A stretch of DNA of 64,000 bases from positions 62,001 through 126,000 of the forward strand of contig NZ_FZNZ01000001.1 of the NCBI RefSeq assembly GCF_900187995.1, read 5' to 3'. The position numbers and the translations under genes are program-made. Shown here piece by piece: positions 1 to 8,338 of the stretch (position 1 is the stretch's first letter; each line of letters opens with the position of its first letter). Source of the DNA: Prevotella jejuni. GTDB lineage: Bacteria; Bacteroidota; Bacteroidia; Bacteroidales; Bacteroidaceae. The notes under the pieces were generated by a model. It had not been told where the DNA came from. It did not search any database and saw only the letters and a program-made list of their open reading frames with translations.

Positions 1-2074
1 CAGCCTCAGCTACGATCTGAGCCTCCTTAAGGTGCTGCTTTGCGTTCAATACCTGGTGAGGGATCTTACGCATGTTAAGCATCTTGCTTAAGAGTTCACT
101 AATCTCAACGGATGTTGTACCCACAAGACATGGGCGACCTTGATTTCTCATAGTCTCAACCTCGTCGATGACAGCCGCATATTTCTCACGTGCAGTCTTA
201 TAAACACGGTCTTCCATATCCTTACGTTGGATAGGACGGTTCGTAGGTATCTCTACAACATCGAGCTTATAGATATCCCAGAACTCGCCCGCCTCGGTTG
301 AAGCAGTACCCGTCATACCTGCAAGCTTGTGATACATACGGAAGTAGTTCTGTAAGGTGATGGTAGCAAAAGTCTGTGTTGCAGCCTCCACCTTTACGTG
401 CTCTTTAGCCTCAACAGCTTGGTGTAAGCCATCGCTCCAACGACGACCTTCCATGATACGACCCGTCTGCTCGTCGACAATCTTAACCTCACCGTTCAAG
501 ACAACATACTCATCGTCCTTATTGAACATGGTGTAAGCCTTCAGAAGTTGCTGTAAGGTGTGTACACGCTCACTCTGAACACCATAGTGAGCCATCATTG
601 CATCTTTTCTTTCGATGTATGTCTGCTCATCAATAACGTGGTCATCTTTCTGCTTCTCAAGTGCGGAAAGTTCTGTTGTAATATCTGGTAAGACGAAGAG
701 CTGATCGTCCTTAACCTGATTAGCCAACCATGCAGTACCCTTATCAGTAAGGTCGCATGAATTCATCTTCTCGTCTGTTACGAAGTAGAGAGGCTCAATA
801 GCCTTTGGCATTTCACGGTTGTTATTAGCCATGTAATACTCCTCTGTCTTCAGCATACCAGCCTTGATACCTTCTTCAGAGAGGTATTTAATGAGAGCCT
901 TGTTCTTTGGCAGTGCCTTAAATGAGCGATAGAGGGCAAGGAAACCTTCCTCTTGTAATTTCTGGAAAGTCTCTTTGTTGTTAGCATTCTTCTGTGCTTC
1001 AGCCAACTTATGGCGTGCTTCAGAAAGAAGCTCAGTAGCTTGCTTGCGCTGAACCTCATACAGACTCTGAACCAATGGTTGGAATTCTTCGAACATCTGA
1101 ACGTCACCCTTTGGTACAGGACCACTGATAATAAGTGGTGTACGAGCGTCGTCAATCAGCACAGAGTCGACCTCATCGACGATAGCATAGTTGTGCTGGC
1201 GTTGTACAAGGTCTGCTGGTGACACTGCCATATTGTCACGTAGATAGTCGAAACCGAACTCGTTGTTAGTACCGAAGGTGATATCAGCTTGATAAGCCTT
1301 ACGACGAGCAGGCGAGTTAGGCTGGTGCTTATCGATACAGTCAACTGAAAGACCATTGAACATATAGAGTGGTCCCATCCATTCAGAGTCACGCTTTGCC
1401 AAATAGTCATTGACTGTCACGACGTGAACTCCGTTTCCTGTGAGGGCATTGAGGAATACTGGTAGGGTAGCAACAAGCGTTTTACCCTCACCAGTAGCCA
1501 TCTCAGCAATCTTACCTTGATGTAGAACGGTACCACCAAATATCTGTACATCGTAGTGAACCATCTCCCATTTCAAGTCATTACCACCTGCTGTCCAGTG
1601 ATTATGGTAGATAGCTTTATCGCCATCAATGGTAATAAAGTCCTTTGAAGGGTCGGCTGCCAACTCGCGATCGAAGTCTGTAGCGGTGACAATTGTCTCT
1701 TCATTCTCTGAGAAACGGCGTGCGGTATCTTTAACAATAGAGAAGGCAACAGGCATAACCTCGTCGAGTGCTTTCTCATAATTGTCCAAAGCCTCTTTAT
1801 CAAGTTTATCTATTTGATTGAAGATAGCCTCACGCTCTTCAAGAGGTGTCGCTTCGATCGTTGCACGAAGTTCTGCTATCTTCTCTCGTTGTTCCTTACC
1901 TGCGTCCTGAACATACTGTTGTATCTCCTTTGTTTTGGCGCGCAATTCATCATTGCTAAGTGCTTTTATCTCTGGATATGCAGCCTTAACCTTGTCAACG
2001 TAAGGCTGAATAAGCTTCATATCACGTGTTGATTTATCTCCAAAAATTGCCTTTAATATCTTATTGAAATTCAT
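1..2074 (-). CDS. secA: SecA preprotein translocase ATPase (3' end outside window)
   Basis: SecA is the cytosolic ATPase that drives unfolded preproteins through SecYEG. About 691 N-terminal residues are visible; the gene runs off the left edge, so it is partial here but shows no sign of damage. Reading the minus strand it starts [18 protein letters not shown], contains the Walker A stretch [12 protein letters not shown] near residue 193, the DEAD-type site [15 protein letters not shown], and [16 protein letters not shown] at the start of the second motor domain. Walker A lies about 85 residues later than in E. coli SecA, and there is another insertion after the DDARTP segment; both enlargements are usual in Bacteroidetes SecA (about 1100 residues). 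The start ATG is at 2074-2072, followed by a typical SecA N-terminus. A hairpin (2140-2168) separates it from the upstream small gene on the same strand; I see no clear TAnnTTTG box in the 94-nt gap. Confidence 0.97.
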   Translation of the reverse strand, partial: MNFNKILKAIFGDKSTRDMKLIQPYVDKVKAAYPEIKALSNDELRAKTKEIQQYVQDAGKEQREKIAELRATIEATPLEEREAIFNQIDKLDKEALDNYEKALDEVMPVAFSIVKDTARRFSENEETIVTATDFDRELAADPSKDFITIDGDKAIYHNHWTAGGNDLKWEMVHYDVQIFGGTVLHQGKIAEMATGEGKTLVATLPVFLNALTGNGVHVVTVNDYLAKRDSEWMGPLYMFNGLSVDCIDKHQPNSPARRKAYQADITFGTNNEFGFDYLRDNMAVSPADLVQRQHNYAIVDEVDSVLIDDARTPLIISGPVPKGDVQMFEEFQPLVQSLYEVQRKQATELLSEARHKLAEAQKNANNKETFQKLQEEGFLALYRSFKALPKNKALIKYLSEEGIKAGMLKTEEYYMANNNREMPKAIEPLYFVTDEKMNSCDLTDKGTAWLANQVKDDQLFVLPDITTELSALEKQKDDHVIDEQTYIERKDAMMAHYGVQSERVHTLQQLLKAYTMFNKDDEYVVLNGEVKIVDEQTGRIMEGRRWSDGLHQAVEAKEHVKVEAATQTFATITLQNYFRMYHKLAGMTGTASTEAGEFWDIYKLDVVEIPTNRPIQRKDMEDRVYKTAREKYAAVIDEVETMRNQGRPCLVGTTSVEISELLSKMLNMRKIPHQVLNAKQHLKEAQIVAEA

Positions 2075-2139
2075 TTATTCTAAATCGTTTGTTTATTTAT
2101 ACGTGAGGTAGTTACCACCTCTTATTATATCACTAATTC

Positions 2140-2168
2140 CAAGCAAGCTAATATTAAATAGTTGCTTG
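2140..2168 (-). terminator. Short inverted repeat between small secreted protein and secA
   Basis: CAAGCAA and TTGCTTG form a 7-bp stem directly after the stop codon of the upstream minus-strand gene. No clean T-run follows, so it may be a weak terminator or processing site. Confidence 0.3.
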
Positions 2169-2537
2169 TTACGATAAAGAATAGCGATTGGGGGCACGAA
2201 TCTTAATTCCACTCCTCGACGAAGGGTTTGGAAGGAATTGTTCTAACTTTTGGTAGTTATTTGATTTAGCTTTGAAATCAGTAGGATAGTTGTCATATAA
2301 GTCTGCAACAAATACTGCTTTGTTTTGTGCAGGTTCTATTTCTTCGTCCTCCTTAATCTGCTTAAAGGCCTCAAGAACAGATAATATATCTTGTTCAACA
2401 CCCTTAAATGCTTGTTGATGACAAAGGTCTTCGATGTTAACATCACCCAATGCTATCTTTAGCACAGACTGATAGCTCTGTGCTTCTACTCCTGTTGTCG
2501 CAAGAACGACAAGTAAAGCGGTGATGTATTTATTCAT
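2169..2537 (-). CDS. Small secreted protein of unknown function
   Basis: A 122-residue protein that I do not recognise. The first 19 residues (MNKYITALLVVLATTGVEA) look like a Sec signal peptide ending at a VEA-Q cleavage site, so the mature protein of about 100 residues should be periplasmic or outer-membrane associated. The mature part is mixed alpha-helical and rich in charged residues, with two cysteines at most and no motif I can name. It begins 19 nt after the stop codon of the DUF4105 gene on the same strand, so the two are probably co-transcribed. Supporting it as a real gene are the signal peptide, the tight spacing, and the absence of a competing frame. Confidence 0.7.
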   Translation of the reverse strand: MNKYITALLVVLATTGVEAQSYQSVLKIALGDVNIEDLCHQQAFKGVEQDILSVLEAFKQIKEDEEIEPAQNKAVFVADLYDNYPTDFKAKSNNYQKLEQFLPNPSSRSGIKIRAPNRYSLS

Positions 2538-2556
2538 TATCTTTTATCTCTTTGAA

Positions 2557-3720
2557 TTACTTCACGGTAGTAACCGATTTGCTAATTCGTAAATGTACTA
2601 TGCAGTGTAATAGCAAGAATGATGCCACAATTATTATTGGAACGGGTATTTCTTGGATAAAACGTCCGAGAAGTCCTATTATAATAAGTATTCCCCATAT
2701 CTTCCACCACAATGTTTTCTTCCTTTTAACGGTAGGATAAAGAAAGAACAAAGGTAAAGGATTGAAGAAGAAGATGATGAAATTCAAGCTAACACATGGG
2801 TGTTGCGAGAATATCATTATAAAGAGAATAATACCAATAAGCCCTGATGTTAGCATTAAAACGGCATCCCAAAGCCAGTAAACACGCTGTTTTCGATAGC
2901 TAAAGAGCGTTATTATAATGCTGATGGTTGCAAAAAGAAATGCAACAAAGATTGGAGAGAGTAATGACGAAGGCTCTGCCTCTGTTGTCTCAGCTGGCAA
3001 TAGTTCGTTAGTTTGCTTTACTAAAGGCTTCCCGTTATAGGTTGCTTTATCGAAATCGATCCTTAAGTTCTCTGGTAGAAACTGCTGTTCAGACTTTGTT
3101 GTCTTACGGTCAGCATTCACACCCAGTAGGAGGTCTTCCCCAAACTGTGACCACTTATCTTTATAGTTCCATTCATGTATCATAGAACGGAACGTTGCAT
3201 CTGGTTTAGCTGGCGGATAAACGACCCTTCCATGCAGATGGTTGACTATCATGTCACGGGCCCTTGTGGTGCAATTGTCAAAGAAGTAGTTGTAACGATA
3301 AACTACATTCTCTGGTTTCATGTTCTCCTGTAAAGCCTCATAGATAACGTCCTTGTCCTTAGGTGATAAGTTCAGAACCTGCTCTACAACGCCTCGTCCC
3401 TCGTAACTATATTGTGCGAGGAAATCATCCATGGCCTGTATGCCCATGCGATAGTCGGTCATTCCAAGTACAAAACGAGGAATAAAGTAGGTTTGATCAA
3501 GGGAGAATATGCCATAGTTAATGGCCAAGTCTAATCCTTTCTCCTTGTCATAATAGCGAATGGCGGTGTGTCCATATTGCGCCCAAACCTCTTTTCCAGG
3601 CGAACAAGTTAAGAGGGATATTTGAATACTATCGTTATTATTCATAGACTGAGCCCCTGCCGTAATATTAACGACAGACAAGAGAACAGTCAAGACAATA
3701 TATAATAATCCCTTCTTCAT
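2557..3720 (-). CDS. DUF4105 (Lnb-type N-terminal) membrane protein
   Basis: A 387-residue protein with a signal peptide (MKKGLLYIVLTVLLSVVN, cleaved near GAQS). The periplasmic domain follows (about residues 25-230), with features of DUF4105: LLTCSPGKEVWAQYGHTAIR near the start and YNYFFDNCTTRARDMI with a conserved Asn-Cys-Thr-Thr. After a linker, about 120 C-terminal residues form four hydrophobic segments. The domain resembles a papain-like cysteine hydrolase (Cys in NCTT, His in GHTAIR), but its substrate is unknown. The frame stays open upstream to 3756, but that longer start would run through the promoter box at 3729-3736, and the signal peptide fits ATG at 3720. The -7 box is only 8 nt upstream, predicting an almost leaderless mRNA. 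The following small secreted gene is probably in the same transcript. Confidence 0.85.
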   Translation of the reverse strand: MKKGLLYIVLTVLLSVVNITAGAQSMNNNDSIQISLLTCSPGKEVWAQYGHTAIRYYDKEKGLDLAINYGIFSLDQTYFIPRFVLGMTDYRMGIQAMDDFLAQYSYEGRGVVEQVLNLSPKDKDVIYEALQENMKPENVVYRYNYFFDNCTTRARDMIVNHLHGRVVYPPAKPDATFRSMIHEWNYKDKWSQFGEDLLLGVNADRKTTKSEQQFLPENLRIDFDKATYNGKPLVKQTNELLPAETTEAEPSSLLSPIFVAFLFATISIIITLFSYRKQRVYWLWDAVLMLTSGLIGIILFIMIFSQHPCVSLNFIIFFFNPLPLFFLYPTVKRKKTLWWKIWGILIIIGLLGRFIQEIPVPIIIVASFLLLHCIVHLRISKSVTTVK

Positions 3721-3728
3721 ATTCGTCG

Positions 3729-3736
3729 CAAAGTTA
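3729..3736 (-). promoter_or_regulatory. -7 box TAACTTTG, 8 nt before the DUF4105 start
   Basis: Read on the minus strand this is TAACTTTG, a perfect match to the Bacteroidetes -7 consensus TAnnTTTG. Transcription usually starts about 4-6 nt after the box, so only 2-4 nt of leader would precede the ATG. I see no clear -33 TTTG. Confidence 0.65.
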
Positions 3737-3756
3737 CTAAAAAAGCATGAGAGCAC

Positions 3757-4946
3757 AAAGAAAGCTTATTAAAAATTATTGTTGACTAATAAAACTTATT
3801 AAGCAGCTTGTCTTCTGTAATGTTCAGTCGACATTTTTATAGTCTTTCAAACAATCCTCATTATTCTCTTTGGCCTCTGCTTGTGTGCAAAATTCAGCGT
3901 AACTCCGTGAGAGATGAATGTGTATTACTGCATTTGTCGCTTTCATCATAGAGTAATTTCAGTAATCACTTCCTATTTCAAAGATATTTGTTTGATTGTA
4001 AAAAATGATTACATGGGAGAGGTTTAAGTATCTTCAAAGGATTGGTATATCTTTTCTTTAGGATATGTTTATAACATTCATATAATCAGTATGTTGTAAG
4101 TAGCGTTTGAGAAGATGCCTTTCTTGCTCCAAGAAGGGCGTCTTTAACGTGCAAGAAGGGCGTTTTCTTCGATGTTGAAGAGCATCTTCTCATTCCATTC
4201 CTACCCTCTTCTCCGAAGTGATAGGGTTTGATTACTGAAATATCCTTACATTTCTAAGAATCATGTTGAGTATTTCTTCGTTCCCCTCGGTAGCCTAATA
4301 TGAATAATTCGATGAATATTTATCGCAGAACAACACAGAAATCTTGCTTATAGGCGTAGCTTTACAAAGGTCTTTTCTGGCACGAAACATCACAGAAATT
4401 AAAGCTAAGATGAGTGATATTACGTTGTACTTTTTTAGGCTTAATGGTTCTTCGAGTACTCTCGCTATGTATGAAAAGACGCTGTTTGGGCTGTGGTCTC
4501 TTTGAGTCGTAGAGCACCCATAGACTTTTGTTAGCAGTTTATGAAAGCAGTAACCTTATAATCTACATTCGGTTCCATTCTTTCTTATCGATCAGTGATA
4601 ACCCTTGCCTTTTCAAGCATATCTAAATTGCTTGCTCGTAAGAGACGAATTTCTTAAAATCAATTTTCCTGTCATTTCTGTCATCTTAAATGTGTGCTTA
4701 ATTGCTTATAATACAATGGATTAATATTAAATGTTAAAAGTGACAGCAAATAAAAATAAAACTAATTTCGTTATATGAGCTTTTATATTCGACTTCATTC
4801 GGTAGGCTTTACCACTACAAACGTTTAGTGCGTCTCCGACTAACGAAGGTAAGAAATCATAACTTTTGTATTGGAAATATTTATTGAACATTACTATTAA
4901 AATTCAAAATCCTTTATTGTTTTTCTGCAATATAGATTTTTTTTAA
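3757..4946. other. Long non-coding divergent gap containing repeat copy R1
   Basis: About 1.2 kb between divergent genes without a convincing reading frame. It holds copy R1 of the dispersed repeat (3999-4260). The remaining AT-rich sequence (4260-4940) shows no RNA gene or coding signal that I can support. Confidence 0.6.
3999..4260. repeat. Dispersed intergenic repeat, copy R1 (subfamily A)
   Basis: First of four copies. It opens with AAAAAATGATTACAT and has a central segment with AAGAAGGGCG twice (4131-4140 and 4153-4162) about 22 nt apart. The segment is bounded by imperfect inverted arms, GAAGATGCCTTTCTT and AAGAAGGGCGTTTTC. It ends with TTGATTACTGAAATATC, shared with copy R2 (21197 onward). 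Its arms match less well than those of R3 and R4, suggesting an older copy. Confidence 0.7.
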
Positions 4947-4954
4947 TAACTTTG
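4947..4954 (+). promoter_or_regulatory. -7 box TAACTTTG for the barrel protein-lptC operon
   Basis: Perfect TAnnTTTG match followed by CGCC. It lies 49 nt before the ATG of the outer-membrane protein and probably serves the run of genes from 5004 to 8238. Confidence 0.7.
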
Positions 4955-5003
4955 CGCCAATATATCGTTAAGACATATCGTCAGAATAAGAAAAAGAAAG
5001 CGA

Positions 5004-6311
5004 ATGAAAAAGATAATTGCTACAGCATTCCTTGTAGGACTTGCTTTACAAGTGTCAGCTCAAAGTGGTACGAACTCTCCATATAGCCAGTATGGATTAG
5101 GCGCTTTGGCTTCTCAGGCAACAAGTTTTAATCGTGGAATGAACGGACTGGCGTACGGCTTTCATGAGCACAGCCAGGTTAACTACATGAACCCTGCTTC
5201 ATACGCTTCAGTTGACTCTCTTTCGTTTATCTTCGATGCTGGTGTAAGTCTTCAGTTGACTAATTTTGAAGAGAGGGGAAAGAAGATCAATGCCCAGAAT
5301 GCTGATATTGAATATGTTGTTGCATCGTTTAGAGCGTTTAAGCACGTGGGTGTGAGCTTTGGTCTCTTACCTTATACAAATGTGGGTTACAACTTTAGTA
5401 ACACGCAGAATGTAAATGCTTTCCCAAGTACATCGTCTCCTAATGCCACCTATTCTAATACATATAGTGGTAATGGTGGTTTGCATCTCGTTTACTTAGG
5501 TGCGGGTTGGGAGCCATTCAAGGGCTTCTCTTTTGGTGCGAACATAGCTTATTTATGGGGAACACTAAATCGTAATTCTACTAATTCATATAGTGATAGT
5601 TACGTAAATACCCTTTCTAAGAACTATACAGCGCAGGTGAAGAGTTATAAGGCTGACTTTGGTGTGCAATATACTTATCCTATTGACAGAAAGAATGAGT
5701 TGACCTTGGGTTTAGCCTATTCTCTTGGACACACGTTAAATGCAGAATCAGAGTGTGATTTGATATCAACTAACTCACAGACAAGCGTTTCTGATACAAC
5801 TCGTTATGTTGTGTCAAACTCTCTTGAACTTCCCCACACTTTCGGAGTTGGTTTGATGTTTAATCATAACAATCGTCTAAAGTTCGGTGTTGACTATCAA
5901 TTGCAGAAGTGGGCTAAGATTAGATACCCACAACTCAATCCTGTTAATGGTACGACAAGCTATAGTCTTGTTGCTGGACAGTTTAATGATCGTCACAAGT
6001 TGACGCTTGGTGGTGATTATTGCAAGGGCGAACGTTATCGTGGTTTCTTTAGTCGTATGCACTATCGTGCTGGCTTCAGCTATGCAAGTCCATACTTGAA
6101 GATAAATGGACAAGACGGTCCACGTGAACTATCAGCAAGCCTTGGTGTAGGTATTCCTATTATGAATGCCTATAATAATCGTAGTATGTTGAATATTAGT
6201 GCAGAGTGGGTAAACCAGAGTGCGACAGGTCTGATAAAGGAAAATACATTCCGTATCAACGTTGGTCTGACCTTCAATGAGCGTTGGTTTGCTAAGTTCA
6301 AGGTAGAATAA
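5004..6311 (+). CDS. Outer-membrane beta-barrel protein
   Basis: A 435-residue protein with a clear signal peptide (MKKIIATAFLVGLALQVSAQ), followed by SGTNSPYSQYGLGAL. The rest is rich in aromatic, Gly, Ser and Asn residues in alternating patterns (such as VGVSFGLLPYTNVGYNFS) and ends in a stretch of strands (FRINVGLTFNERWFAKFKVE), typical of a 12-16-strand barrel. NYMNPASYASVDSLSF resembles the N-terminal part of FadL/OmpP1-like and PorV-like barrels, which often keep an NPA motif; I cannot say which. Only 1 nt separates its stop from lptC, so the two are translated from one mRNA. This suggests a general envelope role rather than a specialised uptake operon. Confidence 0.85.
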   Translation: MKKIIATAFLVGLALQVSAQSGTNSPYSQYGLGALASQATSFNRGMNGLAYGFHEHSQVNYMNPASYASVDSLSFIFDAGVSLQLTNFEERGKKINAQNADIEYVVASFRAFKHVGVSFGLLPYTNVGYNFSNTQNVNAFPSTSSPNATYSNTYSGNGGLHLVYLGAGWEPFKGFSFGANIAYLWGTLNRNSTNSYSDSYVNTLSKNYTAQVKSYKADFGVQYTYPIDRKNELTLGLAYSLGHTLNAESECDLISTNSQTSVSDTTRYVVSNSLELPHTFGVGLMFNHNNRLKFGVDYQLQKWAKIRYPQLNPVNGTTSYSLVAGQFNDRHKLTLGGDYCKGERYRGFFSRMHYRAGFSYASPYLKINGQDGPRELSASLGVGIPIMNAYNNRSMLNISAEWVNQSATGLIKENTFRINVGLTFNERWFAKFKVE

Positions 6312-6312
6312 T

Positions 6313-6963
6313 ATGCGTTCAAGCCTTTATTCTCTTATAATATGTTTGGTATTACTTACGGCGAGCTGTGCCATAGTCTCCTGTTCAGAGGAGCATGAGC
6401 ATACAGCTCCTGCTATTCATGACCGTGACTCGGTGCCGGTTATGACGACGTATGGTGTCAATACGCTCATTTCTGACTCGGGCGTAATCAAGTATCGTAT
6501 TGTTACTGAACAATGGGATATTAATCAGAATAAAGATAACTCTTCACGTTGGACTTTCAATAAAGGAATCCTACTAACACAGTTTGATTTGAAGAAGCAT
6601 GTGGTAGGTTACATCCAATGTGACAGTGCTGTCTATTCCGATAGAGACCGTCGTTGGCAACTTCATGGACGTGTCAGAATCCTGACAGCGCAGGGATTGT
6701 CCTTTTATAGTAATGAACTATACTGGGATGAGAGGAATCATGAAATGTGGTCGTACACCTATTCTCATCTTAAAACGCCAGATAAGGAGTTAGAAGGTAA
6801 TTGGTTCCATAGCGATGAACAGATGACGAATTATGAAATACGTCAGACAAAAGGGTGGGGTATATTCTCAGATAAGGATATGATGTCGCCTGCTGCTCCT
6901 CCTTTTGCACCAATGGATACCACGCACGTTGACAATATGAAAGGTCCAGTAGTTAAACAATAA
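6313..6963 (+). CDS. lptC: LptC, lipopolysaccharide export periplasmic protein
   Basis: A 216-residue protein matching Bacteroidetes LptC, which receives lipopolysaccharide from the LptB2FG ABC transporter and passes it to LptA. It has a hydrophobic N-terminus ending in a possible lipobox (LLTASCAIVSC) and a beta-jellyroll core of repeated strand patterns: KYRIVTEQWDINQ, TFNKGILLTQFDLKKHVVGY, IQCDSAVYSDRDRRWQLHGRV and YSNELYWDERNHEMWS. Bacteroidetes LptC often carries a Cys near the N-terminus, whereas E. coli LptC has only a membrane anchor. The start follows the upstream stop by 1 nt, so it is translationally coupled, and the next gene begins 9 nt downstream. Confidence 0.85.
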   Translation: MRSSLYSLIICLVLLTASCAIVSCSEEHEHTAPAIHDRDSVPVMTTYGVNTLISDSGVIKYRIVTEQWDINQNKDNSSRWTFNKGILLTQFDLKKHVVGYIQCDSAVYSDRDRRWQLHGRVRILTAQGLSFYSNELYWDERNHEMWSYTYSHLKTPDKELEGNWFHSDEQMTNYEIRQTKGWGIFSDKDMMSPAAPPFAPMDTTHVDNMKGPVVKQ

Positions 6964-6972
6964 TTATAGAAA

Positions 6973-8238
6973 TTGGATATAGATTTAATCATAGGAATAA
7001 TCATTACGATGGCACTCTCCGCTTTCTTCTCAGGAATGGAGATTGCTTTCGTTTCGAGTAATCGTCTTCTTGCCGAGATGGATAAGGAGAAGGACGGTAT
7101 TGCACAGAAGTGTTTGACCATCTATTATAACAATCCAAACGGCTTTGTGTCTACTATGCTTGTAGGTAACAATATAGTACTTGTTATCTATGGTATCTTC
7201 TTTGCGCAAATCTTCGATACTACGCTATTTGCTTCGTTTGACTCGGCTACACGTGTGGTGTTGGATACGTTATTATCTACACTTGTCATTCTTTTTACAG
7301 GTGAGTTCTTGCCAAAGACCTTATTTAGGAGCAATCCGAACCGACTACTTACGTTCTTCGCTCCTTTGGCTTATATCTTTTTTATTATCCTTTGGCCTAT
7401 TAGTCGTTTTGCGACCTTCCTTGCTCGTGTTCTTCTGCGTTTGGTCGGTGTAAAGATAGATGAGGAAGAGAACGATGGTACGTTTACGAAGGTTGACCTC
7501 GACCATCTCGTGCAGAGTACAATAGAAAATGCTAAGAACGAAGATGATATCGAAGATGAAGTAAAGATATTCCAAAATGCTTTGGATTTCCAAGACACGA
7601 AGGTACGTGATTGTATGGTTCCTCGTACAGAGATTAAAGCTGTCGAAGAGAGTTGTAGCTTGGAAGAATTGCAGCAGATGTTCATTGAGAGTGGTAACTC
7701 TAAGATTATTGTCTACGAAGGAGATATTGATCACATAAAGGGATATATTCATTCCTCTGAGATGTTCCGTTCGCCTAAGAATTGGAAAGACCATATCCGT
7801 CAGTTGCCGTTTGTTCCAGAGACGATGGCAGCGCAGAAACTGATGCAAGTTTTCCTACTTCAAAAGAAGAGTTTAGGTGTAGTTGTTGATGAGTTCGGTG
7901 GTACCAGCGGTATTGTGTCATTAGAGGATATCGTTGAGGAAATCTTTGGTGAAATAGAAGACGAACACGATAATACAAAGTATATTGCTAAGCAGATAAA
8001 CGATAAAGAGTATGTTCTTTCGGCACGTTTAGAGATAGATAAGGTAAATGAGATGTTCAATCTTGATTTACCAGAAAGCGACAATTACATGACTGTTGGC
8101 GGTTTGCTGTTGCATGTCTATCAAAGTTTCCCGAAACTGAACGAAGTTGTTACCGTTGGTCAATATGAGTTTAAGATAATCAAAAAGACGATGACTAAAA
8201 TAGAACTCGTACGGCTAAAAGTCAATGATACAGAGTAA
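6973..8238 (+). CDS. CNNM/CBS-domain CorB/HlyC-type membrane protein
   Basis: A 421-residue protein of the CorB/CorC/HlyC family, linked to Mg2+ or cobalt homeostasis; the older hemolysin name is misleading. Residues 1-190 form the CNNM membrane domain, starting MDIDLIIGIIITMALSAFFSGMEIAF, with the family signature SAFFSGxE. Two CBS domains follow (about 205-325, containing VRDCMVPRTEIKAVEE and KKSLGVVVDEFGGTSGIVS), then a CorC_HlyC transporter-associated domain (about 345-415). Translation most likely starts at the TTG at 6973: the first ATG in frame (7009) would remove half of the first membrane helix. The gene lies 9 nt after lptC in the same apparent operon; the link to lipopolysaccharide export may be only positional. 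Confidence 0.9.
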   Translation: MDIDLIIGIIITMALSAFFSGMEIAFVSSNRLLAEMDKEKDGIAQKCLTIYYNNPNGFVSTMLVGNNIVLVIYGIFFAQIFDTTLFASFDSATRVVLDTLLSTLVILFTGEFLPKTLFRSNPNRLLTFFAPLAYIFFIILWPISRFATFLARVLLRLVGVKIDEEENDGTFTKVDLDHLVQSTIENAKNEDDIEDEVKIFQNALDFQDTKVRDCMVPRTEIKAVEESCSLEELQQMFIESGNSKIIVYEGDIDHIKGYIHSSEMFRSPKNWKDHIRQLPFVPETMAAQKLMQVFLLQKKSLGVVVDEFGGTSGIVSLEDIVEEIFGEIEDEHDNTKYIAKQINDKEYVLSARLEIDKVNEMFNLDLPESDNYMTVGGLLLHVYQSFPKLNEVVTVGQYEFKIIKKTMTKIELVRLKVNDTE

Positions 8239-8277
8239 TTTCTAAAAGAAAAATTATGATACTTGCCCATTTTTTTG

Positions 8278-8285
8278 TATTTTTG
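8278..8285 (+). promoter_or_regulatory. -7 box TATTTTTG for ppiD
   Basis: TAnnTTTG match 53 nt before the ATG of the PpiD-like gene, followed by TGCGC as at many Bacteroidetes starts. It marks ppiD as a separate transcription unit from the operon ending at 8238. Confidence 0.6.
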
Positions 8286-8338
8286 TGCGCAATTTGTCAT
8301 ACTGAATAGAATAATTAAAATCAAATAATAAATCTAAA

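Noticed and set aside
850..2032. Short open frames on both strands within secA
   Set aside because: They lie inside the SecA frame, lack signal peptides and motifs, and are overlapping-frame shadows.
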